From contig CM064417.1 in assembly GCA_032690845.1 (NCBI GenBank), positions 37,950,432 through 38,014,431 of the forward strand: a stretch of DNA of 64,000 nt, given 5' to 3'. This stretch comes from Eleusine coracana subsp. coracana. Taxonomy: Eukaryota > Streptophyta > Magnoliopsida > Poales > Poaceae. Both the position numbers and the translations under genes were made by a program. Below are positions 22,022 through 34,568 of this stretch, in pieces (the stretch's first letter is position 1; each line of letters starts with the position of its first letter). The notes beneath the pieces are model-generated. The model saw only the letters and a program-made list of their open reading frames with translations. It was not told where the DNA came from and ran no database searches.

Positions 22022-23531
22022 ATTGCCGTGTGCCTCAACCTTTGTCGTGGGCATTTTGTGGGGCACACGGTAAAGAGGATTTGTGCCGTGTGTCACCAAA
22101 GGAACACACGGCAAAAATACAGCACACGATAAATATGACCTTTGCCGTGTGACTGAAGCCTTGGCACACGGCAAAGAAGCCGTCAACCATTGGCCCCCTC
22201 CATGGGCTGGACGGCGTTGACGGCCGTTAGGCCTTTACCGTGTGTTGGCTCATGAGGCACACGACAAACTTGATTTTTGCCGTGTGCCTTGTCCAAGCAC
22301 ATGGCAAAGTAGCCATGTGAGGGTCACGCGATGGTCTTTGTCGTGTGTTTCGGTGTGACACATGGCAAACTAATTTTTTTTCAGCTTTTTCACTTCAATT
22401 TTTTTTGTGGTTTATATCATTTGCATGGTACTTGTAAATTTATGTTTGATGAAATTTTCAACTATGTTTGCTATAATTAATTAATTTATTTCTTTATTTC
22501 AATTATTTTGTAGAAATTCAAATTTGAACCACAAGTGATTCGAATAATGCAATATAGTAGATTGAAATTTGATATTATATGCTAATGATTCCTATTCGAG
22601 TCCGTATCCATGAAATAACAAAAAAATCATTCATATTGTACATGAAATATAACAAACACCATGTGGTTTAATACAAATTACATTTTTTAAAACACATACA
22701 GAGTTTTAAAAATATGAGAATTATCCTGGCATTGTTACATCATATGTAGAGGCTTTCATAAAAAAGTAGAAAATATTTCGTGCAAATTGTCGTTAATGTT
22801 GCTCACAAATCACAGAATCCGAGTGAAAGAATCAATGCGTTGAAGTGAGATTTTACGGATATTGAATCAAAATGATGTTTGAAACAAATTTTGACTTTAA
22901 CTAACTTTTTATAGGCAATATAGGATATGAATTGTGTCATGTCCAAATTTGGTTAACTTATAATATGCCTAAGAATTTTTTTAAAAAACATATGTTAAAT
23001 GTTTGCCGTGTGTCCTATGTGAAGGCACACGGCAAAGATCTAGTGTTAGCTTTTTGTCGTGTGCCCGATCTTTGCCGTGGGCCCATACTGTGGCACATAG
23101 CAAAATATTCGGATATGTCTCCGATCGGATCAGGGACTTATTCATTTTTGGCATCCCCACTCGTGCATCTCTTGCATTCGCGCCGCCTCCGGTCGCGCCT
23201 GCCGCCACTGCCAACGCCACCCCTCGTGCCCGCCACCGTCGCCGATGCCTCCCCTCATGCCTGCTGTCGTCGCCGCGCCTCCTGGTCGTGTTTGCCGCCC
23301 CCGCCGCCTCCGCTCGCCCTCGCCGCGCATCTGCTAGCCGCCGACCCTGCCGTGCCTCCGGTCGCCGCCGAGCCCACCGCGCCTGCGCTTCCTTGATGCT
23401 CGCCCCCGACGTCTCCGTCCCTCCGGCGCCCGACACCGTTGGCCGCCTCGAGTCCTCGTCCCTCTGGCGCCCGACACCAAGCCCACGAGGGAGAGGAAGG
23501 TCTGCAGCACCACGCCAGCGACAGCGACACG

Positions 23532-23598
23532 CTGCCGGACTCCGTCAACTGGAGGGCCAAGGGCGCCATCGCTGAGGTCAAGGACCAGGGAAGCTGCG
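23532..23598 (+). pseudogene. Captured fragment of a papain-like cysteine protease gene
   Basis: The frame reads LPDSVNWRAKGAIAEVKDQG then SCG and stops at a canonical donor (GCG|GTAAGC, 23599). It matches the start of the mature domain of plant papain-family proteases, where LPxSVDWRxKGAVxxVKDQGxCG precedes the catalytic SCWAFS. The catalytic cysteine lies in the next exon and is absent. A preceding HASDSDT string fits the end of the propeptide. The next stretch (23600-24337) is intron-like. Inference: exon sequence picked up by the CACTA element. It cannot encode an enzyme. Confidence 0.75.
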
Positions 23599-23599
23599 G

Positions 23600-24404
23600 T
23601 AAGCTGTAGACTGATTGCCTCTCTCCTTTTCATGTTCTATTGCAATATGCTATTGTAGAAATCATCGTGCTTCATAATATTTGCATATGGCTTGGCACTT
23701 GCTTTGTATTGTGCTGGTTGTACTTTTAGATTGGCATAAGCAAACATATCCAGCTCATATTTTCAGAGTCTAGAGTTTCTGAAGTTAGGAGATAAAACGG
23801 AGCCATTGTATGTCGATCTCTTATGTCACTGGAGGGGGTTGAATCATTGAATTTTTTTAGGGTCTTTTTAGTTGTACGGCCTACATGACTCGATTCCTTC
23901 AAATGTTGTCCTGATTCAGCATGTTAGGTAGCATCGTAGCAGTTCATGCTGATCTTCAAGCCAGCATGCTTAATGGGGTCATATGTGAAGATGTTTCCTT
24001 ATCTAAGTTTGCTCTAGATATATGCATTTGAGCTTTTAGCTTCTACTTTATCAGTTTTGTTGCATGCCTTTTCTTTTGAACCCTTAATGTTTATCTTGTT
24101 TGGTTTCATGATGAAATTTTGTATTGTCCCTCCACCTATTAAAACGTGTATTGTCCCTGCGCCATACTCTTGTCTGCTCCTTTCCGCAACAAAGAGTGGC
24201 TATGTATTTTCATAGGATGCCATGGCCCTTGTTCTTGTGAATTACCTATGTAACCTTTGTTTCTTTCAAAATTCAAAGAGGATATATGCTTCATGTAATC
24301 TAGAACTAAAAGACCTATTCTTTTTTTTTTTTATGCAGGGAGACGCTTTTGCACTTTTCTCGACCCGTCAATTTGCTGCACAACTAGGTACGTGAGGCAT
24401 AAAA
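23600..24404 (+). other. Intron-like sequence and possible small exon inside the CACTA
   Basis: T-rich non-coding stretch ending in a pyrimidine run and ATGCAG at 24325-24340. A short open segment follows (about 24341-24387) and then GTACGT. This may be a captured intron plus exon, or an element-specific exon; I do not recognise the peptide. The solo LTR begins at 24405. Confidence 0.35.
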
Positions 24405-27400
24405 TGTGACACCCCTAGTGTCATTAGGGTTCCAAGGGTGTCACTGAGGCAGCTTAAAACCTTGACACCAAACATTGGTTTAAATTCAAAAATTCAAATT
24501 CAATTGAATTCAAAACCCATTTGAATGACCTTGAACTGTAAGTCCCAAATTTTCAATAAGACTCACCTTTGCAAAAATTATATGTTGATGGTCTTGGTCA
24601 ATAAGAATTTTGGGAATTTTCTCAGAATTTTAATCCATCAATAAAGGCCTCAAATAATTGTTAGAATGGTTAAAAACCAGCTCTGTTCATAAACTTCCTG
24701 AGAATTTTGCAATGGAGACTGTTGGTAGCTAGTATTTTTATAAGAACCAGCACATTATGAGGAGCCTACCATAATTTTGGTCTGATTTTAGCAGCTCTGG
24801 ATTAATTCCAACAATTTTTGCAAAGGCAGTCAGCTGAAAGGATTGGAAAAAGAAAAGAAAAAGAAAAACTGCCTGCGGGACCCACCTGTCAGCGACCCGG
24901 AGAAAACACAACTCGGCCGAGGCCGCGCTGCCCCGCCCGTCGCGCGCCGCGTGGTCGCCGGCGTACGGCCAACGGCCGAAGCCGCGGATCGACGCCCCCA
25001 CCGTTCCGACATCTATTCCCCCTGTCTCTCCCACTGTCCGAACACCCCATTTACTCCCTCCACTCTCGCTCTCTCTCCCTTCCGCTCGCTCGCCCCCGCC
25101 ATTGCCGCGCGGTGCTGGAGCCGTCGCACCGACGCCTCGCCGCCCGAGCTGCCCCGTCGAACACCCCCGGACCACCTCCCCGACATCCTCGGTCTTCAAG
25201 CGGAGTCATTTGTTCCTTCCCGCATCGAGCCGCCGCGAATCGACCTCGTCCTCCCCGTCTCCGACCGCCGCCCCGCCGCGTCGCCCGACCTCCACGGTGA
25301 GCCCCTGACCGATTCCTTGCTCGAGGAGCTTCCCATCTTGTTCGCGCACGCGTTTGAGCTCGGGATGGGCAAATCCGACCTCGTTTTCCCTTAGTTCGTC
25401 GCTCGAGGCCGCCGCCGACCACCGCAACCCCCACCTCGCCGGTGAGACCACACCCCCGGCCTCCCTCTTGCCGGAGAAGCTCGGTGACCTCCTTCTCCAT
25501 GCTCCAGTGAAGCTCGCCGACTAGATCCCGAGCCCTACCGCCCTTCCCTTGCCGAGCTAGCCGATGACGACCCCTGCTCTGTTTCCGCCGCCGTCGCTGG
25601 GCTACGTCCGGCCATCGCCGGTGGTCGCCGATGGTTTAGATGAGTGCGCAGTGTTGAGTAGAGCATTTCTCTTTTAAGGACCGGCCCGAGCCAGTGACCG
25701 CAGCGAGCTGCGGCGAGCCCCCCCCCCCCCCCCCCCCCTGCCGGCGCCGTCGTGCTCCGGCGAATGCACGCGCGCGCGCGCGCACCCGGCCTCGCTGGCC
25801 GCTGGGCCGCGAAGGCCAGTGGACCTGGCCTAGAACTGGGCCGCGCCCGGCCAAGCGCCCTTGCGCTCGCGCTGGGCCGCGCGCGAGTCCCAGCCCAGTG
25901 GGCTGCCTGTTTGCGGCCCACGATGTTTAAATCGGATTTTCGTGATTTACACATTTCCAGAAATAGGTTAAACTGGTAAATTGCATAGTAAATTGAATAA
26001 TAGGAATTATGTAGCAAGGTAAATTTTGTTAGACTTGTGTGAACTTGTACTGTGGCAGAAAAATGCTAATGCCTCATGCATTAGTGATTTTTATACCAGG
26101 GTTAAAATAAATAGGAAAAACACTAATAGAATTTTAATTAATTGCAGAGAGCTGATAAAATATTAAAAATTGGTCACCAATTAGGGTTTTCAGTTTTAGT
26201 CTTCCTGGAAAAATTTCATAAAGAGATTCTCTGTTAATTAGCTGAAATTAATTAAATACCTTTTTCCTTATAATAATTAATAATTAATCTTTGGCTTAGT
26301 ATTTGATAGGGAAACTTAACAATTAATTCACTCCTGGTATAGCCTAATTTTAAGTACTCATCCCTGCCCTTTCGAAGACCAGAACCTTGTCGACGAAATA
26401 AATCGTGCCCCGAGTGCAATTTTAACCATTGATAAAATGGATCCGCTTTAGGGCTGTTCGCGGGTGCTTGCACTTTGCGAGGGTTTTACCCCCTCTAATG
26501 CTATGTAGATAGCACCTGCAAACCCTGGGCGGTACTTGCACAGCGTTGCCCCGGCACCCACCGACACACCGTACTTGGATGCGACGTCGTCGCGGTCAAG
26601 TACTGGAGTCCATAAAGGAAATACACGAAGTACCCTCGTCCTGTGCCCCACTCTTTGAGTGATGCCTTCGAACGTCTCACTGCACACCGTTTAATTCCAC
26701 TAATAACAGTGTGCATTAACGTATTTATTGAGGAAGTGCCATGAATCTTCTCTCATCGCATTCCCTCTTGCATCATATAGATCGCGCCATGAACCACGTG
26801 GAGGCAGGACCGGAGCAGGATCCAGAAGGAGCCGGAGGTGCCGTAGCTGACCAAGAGCAGAACCAAGGCAAGCCTCGGTGCATAACCCAATTTAAATTTT
26901 TATTTTATCACTAGATAGGAATGTAGGCTTGTCTGTGCATTAAGTGGTAGGAGTTGATTGAAACCCTAGTGTGCAGTAGGTCCCTCTTTCCGATTATTAG
27001 CCTCAGGATGATAGTTGCTCTGCTTAAAGTAAGACGTCTGTTTATCGAGTGGTATGGAGACCACTCGTAGATAGGAATTATTATCACTGGGAAATGGGTT
27101 TGGGTGAAGAAAAGGATGGATGGAATCACAATGAAGACCGGACGGGCAACTAGGTGAAAATGGAAGGACAGTTTGTCTTCAAGGTGGTAGCCCCGTCCGA
27201 GTTACCTAAGGCTACGCCTCGTGTCCGGCCCATGGGATCAAGTTTGAACGTACTGTTTGCATGCTGGAGATATGGGCCCAGTAAACCGACGTAGCTACGA
27301 CTACTGCTTGGTCTGAAGATAGCCTTCTCCCTTCTTTGGCAGAACTGGGGCTGAGAGGAGGGAACAATCCACCCACGGATGGCGGCACGGGGCGCATCGC

Positions 27401-28324
27401 GATAGGGGACCCTTCTCGGGGGAGTCTGGACCCGGAAGACCCTACGGTACCGTGAGCGAAAGGTTGCTCCATGCGGCTTCCAGGAAGCGCGTATGGGTCG
27501 TGCAAGCAGGTTTCTCCTGCAGGATGTAAATCGATTCGAGTCGCTGCCCCTCACAGTAACGAGTACCACTTGATCGCTGCTACGGAACAGTGCCGGAAGC
27601 CATTAAGATGCTGTGTGGGTTTAATATTGCTGTTTGAAATTATTAAGATTGTATTGCAACTATGATTGTTATAGCTCTAGTGCAAACTAAATTTATTATT
27701 CTGCATGACAACTCAACTTGATGCTAAAACTTGAAAAATAAGTACCCACTCTTAGGCGGGTTTTCTGGCAATTTAAAACCCTAGCCCTAGCCTTGCATGT
27801 CTAGGTGTCGGCTGTAGATGGCCTTGTTGACGGGTCAGTGTTACTGAGTAATTAGTTACTCAGGGCGAAGCTCTATGTGGTTTTCAGATGACCAGGACGG
27901 AGAATGCCACTGTGGTGGGAGATTCCATTGGGAAGGCCAGCGCCCCGATTGTTGGAACATCGAGTGGGAGCTGTGCACGAATGAAGAGGAGGATTAGGTC
28001 CTTGCTTGCCGGTACGGTGCTTGGGCAAGGCACCTATTATGGCCGGGATGTCCCCTGTGTGTTGCCGTGAGAGGGCGATTGTATCTTAGCTATATCGTCG
28101 AACTGGTGAACCAGTGTTGAACTTTTCGCTTCCGCAAATTTATTCTGTCAAACTCCGGTTTGTAATATAACTTCAAATTTATGTAAACTCTGCTTCTCCA
28201 CCTATGTTTCTATTGCAATTATTTTCTCTGTCATGTATTGTACTATTGGGCGCCACAGCGCGTGTCGCCACCCGAGGGAGATCCTAGAACGGAACCGTCT
28301 CCGTGGTAAGGCGGGTCCGTGACA
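24405..28324 (+). repeat. Solo LTR, 3,920 bp, nested in the CACTA
   Basis: Starts TGTGACACCCCTAG and ends GGGTCCGTGACA. A perfect 5-bp target duplication TAAAA flanks it (24400-24404 and 28325-28329). There is no internal retroelement sequence, so it is a solo LTR formed by recombination. It holds a GC-rich exon-like block (24890-25920, with a 21-C run), an AT-rich segment, the CAAGGCAAGCCTCGGTGCAT landmark (about 26864) and the conserved block at 27205-27560. Its sister is at 39843-43601. Overlapping ORFs in the GC block lack domains and are not called. Confidence 0.9.
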
Positions 28325-28599
28325 TAAAAGACCCCTCTTTTCGTTTATGTTTGTAGGTCATGTAACCTAGTTAGGTGTCTCCTCAAAAGAAATACGGTTG
28401 GAGATATGCAAATACAGTTGCATATCTTTGACTGTATTTGTTTTGAATTGTCCATATTTTTTTGGATAGCCCGAGGATTCGTAGTTGGGATTAGTTTTCA
28501 TGGTCTACTCCGATCTGAGATAGAGTTTCGGCACCACTTCCCCGTTGTTCTCCGGATACACAATCTCCTATTCAGGACGTGTATTTGGAGAACAACAGG

Positions 28600-31407
28600 A
28601 AAGTGTTGTCAAAATTCTGTCTCGAGGCTTCAACGTCTTCACATAACCGAGGAGACCGCAAAACAGATGACATGGCCCAAAAACGGACATAGATACAATC
28701 CTAAGAAGCTTGTACATCCAGCTGATGGTGAATCCTGGAAACATTTTGATAGGATTCATGAGCGTGAAGCCGGAGAGGCTCGTAATGTACGAGTGGCACT
28801 GACAACAGATGGGTTCCATCCTTATGGCATGGGGGCTGACCTATACACTTGTTGGCCCGTGTTCGTTATACCCCTCAATCTCCCTCTAGGTGTACTATTT
28901 TAATGATAATACATATTCTTATCATTGATAATTCCTGAGCACCCGGGGAATAATATGAGTGTATACATGGAGCCTCTGTGGGATGTTTGGAACGTGCTTG
29001 GACTGATGGGGTATTGACATACCATCGAGCTACAAGGAGCAACTTCACAATGCATGTTTCATTCCAGTACTCTATGCATGAGTTCTTGGCGTATGGTACA
29101 TTTCTTGGCTGGGGTGTTCACTCTAAGATCCCATGCCCAGTATGTAAGGGAGCTATGGAATTTACTTATTTATCAAAGGGTCGTAAGTTTTATTCATTCG
29201 ACCAACACCGACAATTCCTCCCTCTTGACCATCCATTTAGAAAGGACAAGAAGAACTTCACGAAAGGTCGAGAAGTTAACGACCCTCCACCTCCCCTCTT
29301 GACAGGTGCCATGGTTCGTGCCGAGCTAGAGGCCCTCAAGTTCGATAAAGAAAAAAACTGTTTCACGGAATATGGTGTGCAACATGCCTAGACTCAAAAA
29401 CTGGGCTTGTATCGGCTTGGATATATGGATGATGTTATTGTTCCACATTACATTGATGCAATGCACACTGAAAAGAATATCGGTGACGTGGGTTTTCACA
29501 CAATCATGGGCATTTCTGATGAGACAAGGGATAATGTTAAAGCCAGAATGGATCAAGAACTATTATGTGATAGACCAAAGCTAAACATGGTGCCTCCTAG
29601 AGCCGGTACGAAGACATGGAAGAAGCCTAAGGCCGACTTCATCCTGATGACGACCAAAAAGAAGGAAGTACTGCATTGGTTGCAAACATTAATACCTCCT
29701 GATGGTTTTGCAGCGAATTGGAAGAGGGGGTGAATTTTGATACTATGAGAGTCAACGGGCTCAAGAGTCATGACTACCACCTATGGCTTGAGATGTTTCT
29801 TCCGGTGATGGTTCGAGGCTATGTCCCTGAGCATGTGTGGCAAGTGCTGGCAGAGTTGAGTTATTTCTATCGTCAGCTTTGTGCTAAGGAGGTTTCTCGG
29901 GCCGTGATTGCAGACATGAAAAAAATGGCACCTGTGTTGCTGTGTAAGATGGAGATGATATTTCCACCGGGCTTTTTCACTTTGATGCCACATATGATTG
30001 TGCACCTACCGTATGTGATACGAATGGGTGGGCCTGTGCAGTTCCATTGGTGCTATCCAATTGAGAGATCTCGAACTAAATGTAGAAATAAATGCAAAAT
30101 AGAAGCTTCCATGGCAGAGGCATACATTCTCAAGGAGGTGTCAAACTTTAAAACAAAATACTATACTGACAACCTCCCAAGCGTGCATAATCCACTCCCT
30201 CGTTACAATGTTGGTGAAGATGAATCGAACCTTAGTCTTTTTCAAAGGCAGCTCGGAAGTTCATTTGATGCGATCCATAAGAAGTTTACACATGCTGAGT
30301 GGCATAAGATCATGCTATATGTGTTGACCAACCGTTCTGAAGTTTAGTTGTACATGCAGTAAGTTCTTAACAATTCTTTTCTCGAGTAGTCACTCTTTTG
30401 CATCCAACCTCTTTGTTTTCTTGTTGGTACAGGGAATTTCTAGAACAGTTATGGCGTCTAACAAGGGAACCTACCCCACACGAATTTGATACCCTACTGA
30501 AACAGGGTGCGGGGAATGGAATGCCAGATTTCATTTCCTGGTTCAAACAAAAGGTACTGTCCAATTTATCTCGTACTTAGTTTGACTTTAGAAGTAGCAA
30601 GCAATTAATTAACTTTCCTGCTCTGACTTGCAGGGACAAATTGATACGTCCATGAGTGCCGAGTTGAGACAAGTTGTTGCTGGCTTTAGCTATAGGGTCA
30701 AGTGCTTTAACGGTTATGACGTTAACGGATATCGCTTTCACACAAGAAGCTATGAGGAGTCTCGTCCCAATCGAAGAACCACAAATACCGGAGTTTTTAC
30801 GCCAGGCCTTGATGGAGTCGAGTATTATGGAATACTTGAAGAGATATACCAACTCTCGTTTCATGGTTCCAAACCTCTTACTCTAGTCATTTTCAAATGC
30901 CATTGGTTTGACCCGCAAGTTGTGAGACGGATGCCTCAAGTTGGGATTGTTGAAATTCAACAATCCTCCGTCTTACTCGGAGATGATGTCTATATCGTGG
31001 CTCAACAGGCCACACAAGTTTATTATGTCTCGTACCCGTGCCAGAAGGATAATCTCAAAGGTTGGGATGATGTGGACAAGGTAAGGCCACGCGCTAAACT
31101 ACCTCTCCCAAACGATGCCGATTACACCATAAACCCAAAAACATATCACGAAGATGAGTTCTTTCAAGATGATGGGCTAGAAGGAACTTTTGAGATAGAC
31201 TTAACCGAAAAGTTTGAAATGAAAGTAGACAAAGAGGACATTGCAGATGAGGCTGATAATGCAGATGACTTACGTGCACTTGAGCGATTACATTTGGGCA
31301 TTGATGACAACCATACTCCTGCTAATCCCGATGTTGATATCGACATGGGGACAAGTGATGATGAGGATTATGATCCGGTCATTCCCGATGATGATGATGA
31401 TTTCTAG
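28600..31407 (+). pseudogene. CACTA TNP2-like transposase (broken) with DUF4218 and DUF4216 regions
   Basis: Recognisable order: MTWPKNGHRYNPKKLVHP / DGESWKHFDR / TTDGFHPYGMG / TCWPVFVIPLNLP (28664-28900), then FTMHVSFQYSMHEFLAYG, IPCPVCKGAMEF and FDQHRQFLPLDHPFRKD (29041-29250), then HYIDAMHTEKN and ARMDQELL (29450-29560). A DUF4218-like part follows (HDYHLWLEMFLPVMVRGY, 29769-30347) and a DUF4216-like part (30628-31407: GFSYRVKCFNGYDVNG, VIFKCHWFDP) with an acidic tail. This is the En/Spm TNP2 plan; the protein would cut the element ends. Lesions: a frame change between 28960 and 28990, an in-frame TAG at 29389-29391, and an extra G at about 29730. Some breaks elsewhere (30348-30430, 30555-30630) are real introns. 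Confidence 0.85.
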
Positions 31408-31552
31408 ATGAACATGTATGAATTTTATATGCTAATTGTTATTTATAGATAAACATTTATAATACTTTAATATTTTAAATGCTATTTTATGTACTATTTT
31501 ATGATATGCTAATTGTTTTTTTTTATTTCTTATTGCAGGTGAGTGGACAAAT

Positions 31553-33230
31553 ATGGTGGCTGTCGGCGGCCTGGTGAAGTCAGTGGCGTCGTTGTACAAG
31601 AAGGCCATGCCAAGGAAAAGATGGAGGCCCAGTGCAGCTGAGGACTCCGGGAGCGGTCAAGGGAGAGGTAAACGTGGAGGTGGTCGAGGGAATGGGAAGG
31701 GTAGAGGAGGAGGCCGAGGGAGAGCGAGAGCGAGGGAGCCCTCGCCTGTAGTTGAGCTGTCCTCATCCTCGTCTTCGTCATGGGAGGCGGAGGAGGAGGA
31801 GGAGATAGGGGGTTCCACATCCTTTGTGTTGTTAGAGGTGTGGTTGAGAGGTCCTTCGGAGCTTCCGAAGCGACCAATACTTGTTGTCGGACAGTCTTTG
31901 ATTCGACCCGATCCGCCTAAGTAAGTATTTTACAAGCTATGACAACCTGTTCATTTGATTCATAGAGAAGCATAATAGAAATTACTAATTTATCTTAATC
32001 ACTTGTGCAGGAGTTGGGTGGTGCTCGCTCCAGGAGATCACGATCGCCATGTCAATGGCATCCTGGGTCTTTTGGTAAAGACACACTTTCCGGGCATAGT
32101 TCCTTATGCCGGAGAGCGCGTGCTGGCCTATACATGGAAGCACTACTTTTTCGCTGAGGATGAGTATGATCGGGATGGCAGGATCTTCGACAACAAGGCG
32201 GAACGTGTGCTCGAGGAGCTGTGGGTTAGTCTTCCTCGCACTGCATTGCTCAATACATCGTATTCGTATGACACTTTTGAAATCATGATGTTACCAATCG
32301 AATCTATTTTCAGGAGTGCTACAGATGCGAGACGGGATATGAGGACAGAGCAAAGATTGTGGCTCGCTGTGCATGTCCTAAGCTCGTGAGGGACATGTTT
32401 TACGAGGCACGTATCCAGTCTGTGATTGTGTACCACGCCCAGCACCTTAAAGTTAAGGTCACTAAAACTCAAGCGAGAAACATGAAGCTTACTAGAGATG
32501 AATACACGCAGGTAAATATAGAATAGTAATATTAATATTTTCTAACATTAAGTATGATTAATTTGTGCTTCTTAATTATATGCCATGTACTTGATGATAT
32601 GTAGGTGCCTGCGTGGTGGTGTGCTACCAATGTGCCTGCCTAGGAAGCTGTTGTGGACAAGTGGTGTGCGGAGGGCTGGGAGGAGACACATAATGCTTGT
32701 CGGGAGCGTCGTTTGCTGATGCCAGGTCCAGCACACCATCAAGGGATCTTTCCCTTAAGCAATATGCGGCGAAATGGGTACCCGAATTCTTTCATTTATT
32801 TTAACTATCAATACTATATAATTTCTAATCTTTCTTCTATTTTGTTTCATAGTCGGCGTCACATGATGGTCGCCCTTGCACCCAGTTCGAGGCATTTGCT
32901 ATGGCCCACAAGGGCAAGGCCATGGCGCCCTACGTCCAGTATGACCCGGAAGCCCCACCCACGGCGTACAGCAATTCCTCTGTCCACACCCGCCTCACGG
33001 AGTACACATCGATGAGAAGGGAGATCCATGGGCCTGAGTGGGATCCTAGCTCCCATGATCTTGATGGGGAAGTGGTGATGAGGGTGGGAGGAGGCAGGAA
33101 GCATGAGTGGTACTGGATTGGAGAAGGCACGCTCGACACAGCGACTACGCCCACTCTCTCCGTGATACGAGCAAGGAGCATGAGCTCAAGCCCGGCTATA
33201 CCCCCTCGATCGAACACTACACAGGCCTAG
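31553..33230 (+). pseudogene. CACTA TNPA-like second gene (Ptta/En/Spm type), multi-exon
   Basis: Exon 1 starts at ATG 31553: a basic Gly/Arg-rich region (GKRGGGRGNGKGRGGGRGRA) and a Ser/Glu-rich stretch, ending at donor GTAAGT 31921. Exon 2 is 32011-32224 (SWVVLAPGDHDRHVNGILG, NKAERVLEELW). Exon 3 starts about 32314 (RCETGYED...QARNMKLTRDEY) and ends at about 32511. Exon 4 begins about 32605 and has an in-frame TAG at 32641-32643. Exon 5 starts about 32853 and ends with the conserved YSNSSVHTRLTEYTSMRREI and VMRVGGGRKHEWYWI motifs, stopping at 33230. Known: the second CACTA protein binds subterminal repeats. The parallel gene at 39407-45631 shares every exon boundary I could check. The nonsense codon makes the full product unlikely. 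Confidence 0.75.
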
Positions 33231-33444
33231 GTGGAGGCACTTTAGGTAATTTCAGTTATATTCGTCGTTGATTTACTGGTTTTGCACATGATTTTTTTGC
33301 ATTGCAATAATAAGATCAAATATTACAGGCCTAGCTCGCTGTAGGGAGGAAGACAAGGGAGGATATGGAATAGGATTTCAGGAGGAGGCTCGAGCACCAG
33401 CAGTAGCAATTGACTCAGTGGATGGCATCACTTGGCCAGAGTTT

Positions 33445-33655
33445 AGGTCATGTGCCATGTGTCATGACCCTGGCACACGTCAAAGATTGAACCTTTGTCG
33501 TGTGCCATGACCCTGGCACGGGTCATGGCACACGGCAAAGAGAACAGGCTTTGCCGTGTGCCTCCCGTCGGGCACACGGCAAAGCATGCCGTCACCGTGG
33601 GAGAAGGTAATGGCGCCTTTTTTTTGTCGTCGGCCAGTCGAGGCACACGTCATAT
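33445..33655. repeat. CACTA subterminal repeats, TTTGCCGTGTGCC type
   Basis: At least six copies of (G)CCGTGTGCC or GGCACACGGCAAAG-like strings in both orientations, for example GGCTTTGCCGTGTGCCTCCC followed by GGGCACACGGCAAAG. These are putative transposase-binding sites. The next block is 1.7 kb further on (35360), implying insertions between. Confidence 0.8.
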
Positions 33656-34028
33656 ACTTGTGGGTTTTTAGACCATTTTAGGTGCTCCACCAAGCAAGAT
33701 GTCTAGAGAACATAGTACTACCATAATCCACCAAGCTAGTATTTAAAAAAATTAAGATGACTTCAAGATGAGTCGATATTATTAGCTGGGTTGGTGATCG
33801 ATGCTATGACGTTGAAGGATGTTGGTGCATGGGGTGTGGTGCGGTTGTTCCATTGTGATGAGCTCCTTCAATCTAATGTGACAATGACGATAAATCATAG
33901 TACGACAGCCTTTTGATCCATTATCCAATACAACAGATGAGGAATGACGACTGACAAGTCATGGTCTGTATAGTGGCCACATGTTGATCAAATTGAACCA
34001 TGAAGTTTTAACAGACTACAAATACAAT

Positions 34029-34031
<3 letters not shown>

Positions 34032-34113
<82 letters not shown>
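34032..34113. repeat. (ATAG)n microsatellite
   Basis: About 20 uninterrupted units, followed by ATAC and TA units to about 34137. Confidence 0.95.
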
Positions 34114-34115
<2 letters not shown>

Positions 34116-34137
34116 CATACATACATATATATATATA

Positions 34138-34504
34138 GGAAGCCTTTTTACTACTTCCAAGAGTAGCTACTCCCACATATATATCTCACAATCTAGAGAG
34201 TATTATTACATACTTAAGATTTGTAAATTAAGTATGTAGCCATACTAGAGGGTATGTGGACATACTCACTTTTTTTGTTGGGATACATGAAGTATGTGGG
34301 CATACTCACTTTTATATAGCAGTAAATATGATATAAGTTCATATGCTTATAACTAGCAGACCCTTTAAAATTTTTTATGTTTATCACTCTCAAAAATATT
34401 GTTTTAAGTATGTGTACATACTCAAAATGATAAATAGGTATGAACACATACCTAATGTGGTTTTTTGAACATGGGAGTAACTACACGTGGGAGTAGAATG
34501 GAAT

Positions 34505-34509
<5 letters not shown>
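34138..34509. mobile_element. MITE-like element in a (TA)n tract
   Basis: Begins GGAAGCCTTTTTACTACTTC and ends (complement) GGTAATTCCATTCTACTCCC. The two ends are imperfect inverted repeats over about 40 bp, sharing GTAG(C/T)TACTCCCA. ATATATATA tracts flank both sides. The interior repeats AGTATGTGGACATACTCACT-like strings and has no ORF. This resembles rice Micron-type MITEs that sit in TA microsatellites; that assignment is tentative. A (TA)n(TG)n run follows (34511-34567). Confidence 0.5.

Positions 34510-34567
<58 letters not shown>

Positions 34568-34568
<1 letters not shown>

Noticed and set aside
22932..23640. ORFs of 150-190 codons
   Set aside because: GC-rich CACTA interior; only the short cysteine-protease segment at 23532-23598 is recognisable.
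24738..25930. Overlapping ORFs of 150-183 codons on both strands
   Set aside because: GC-rich part of a solo LTR. The sister LTR at 40.2-41.2 kb does not preserve the same frames.
34032..34113. CRISPR-like repeat array
   Set aside because: A simple (ATAG)n microsatellite without spacers.
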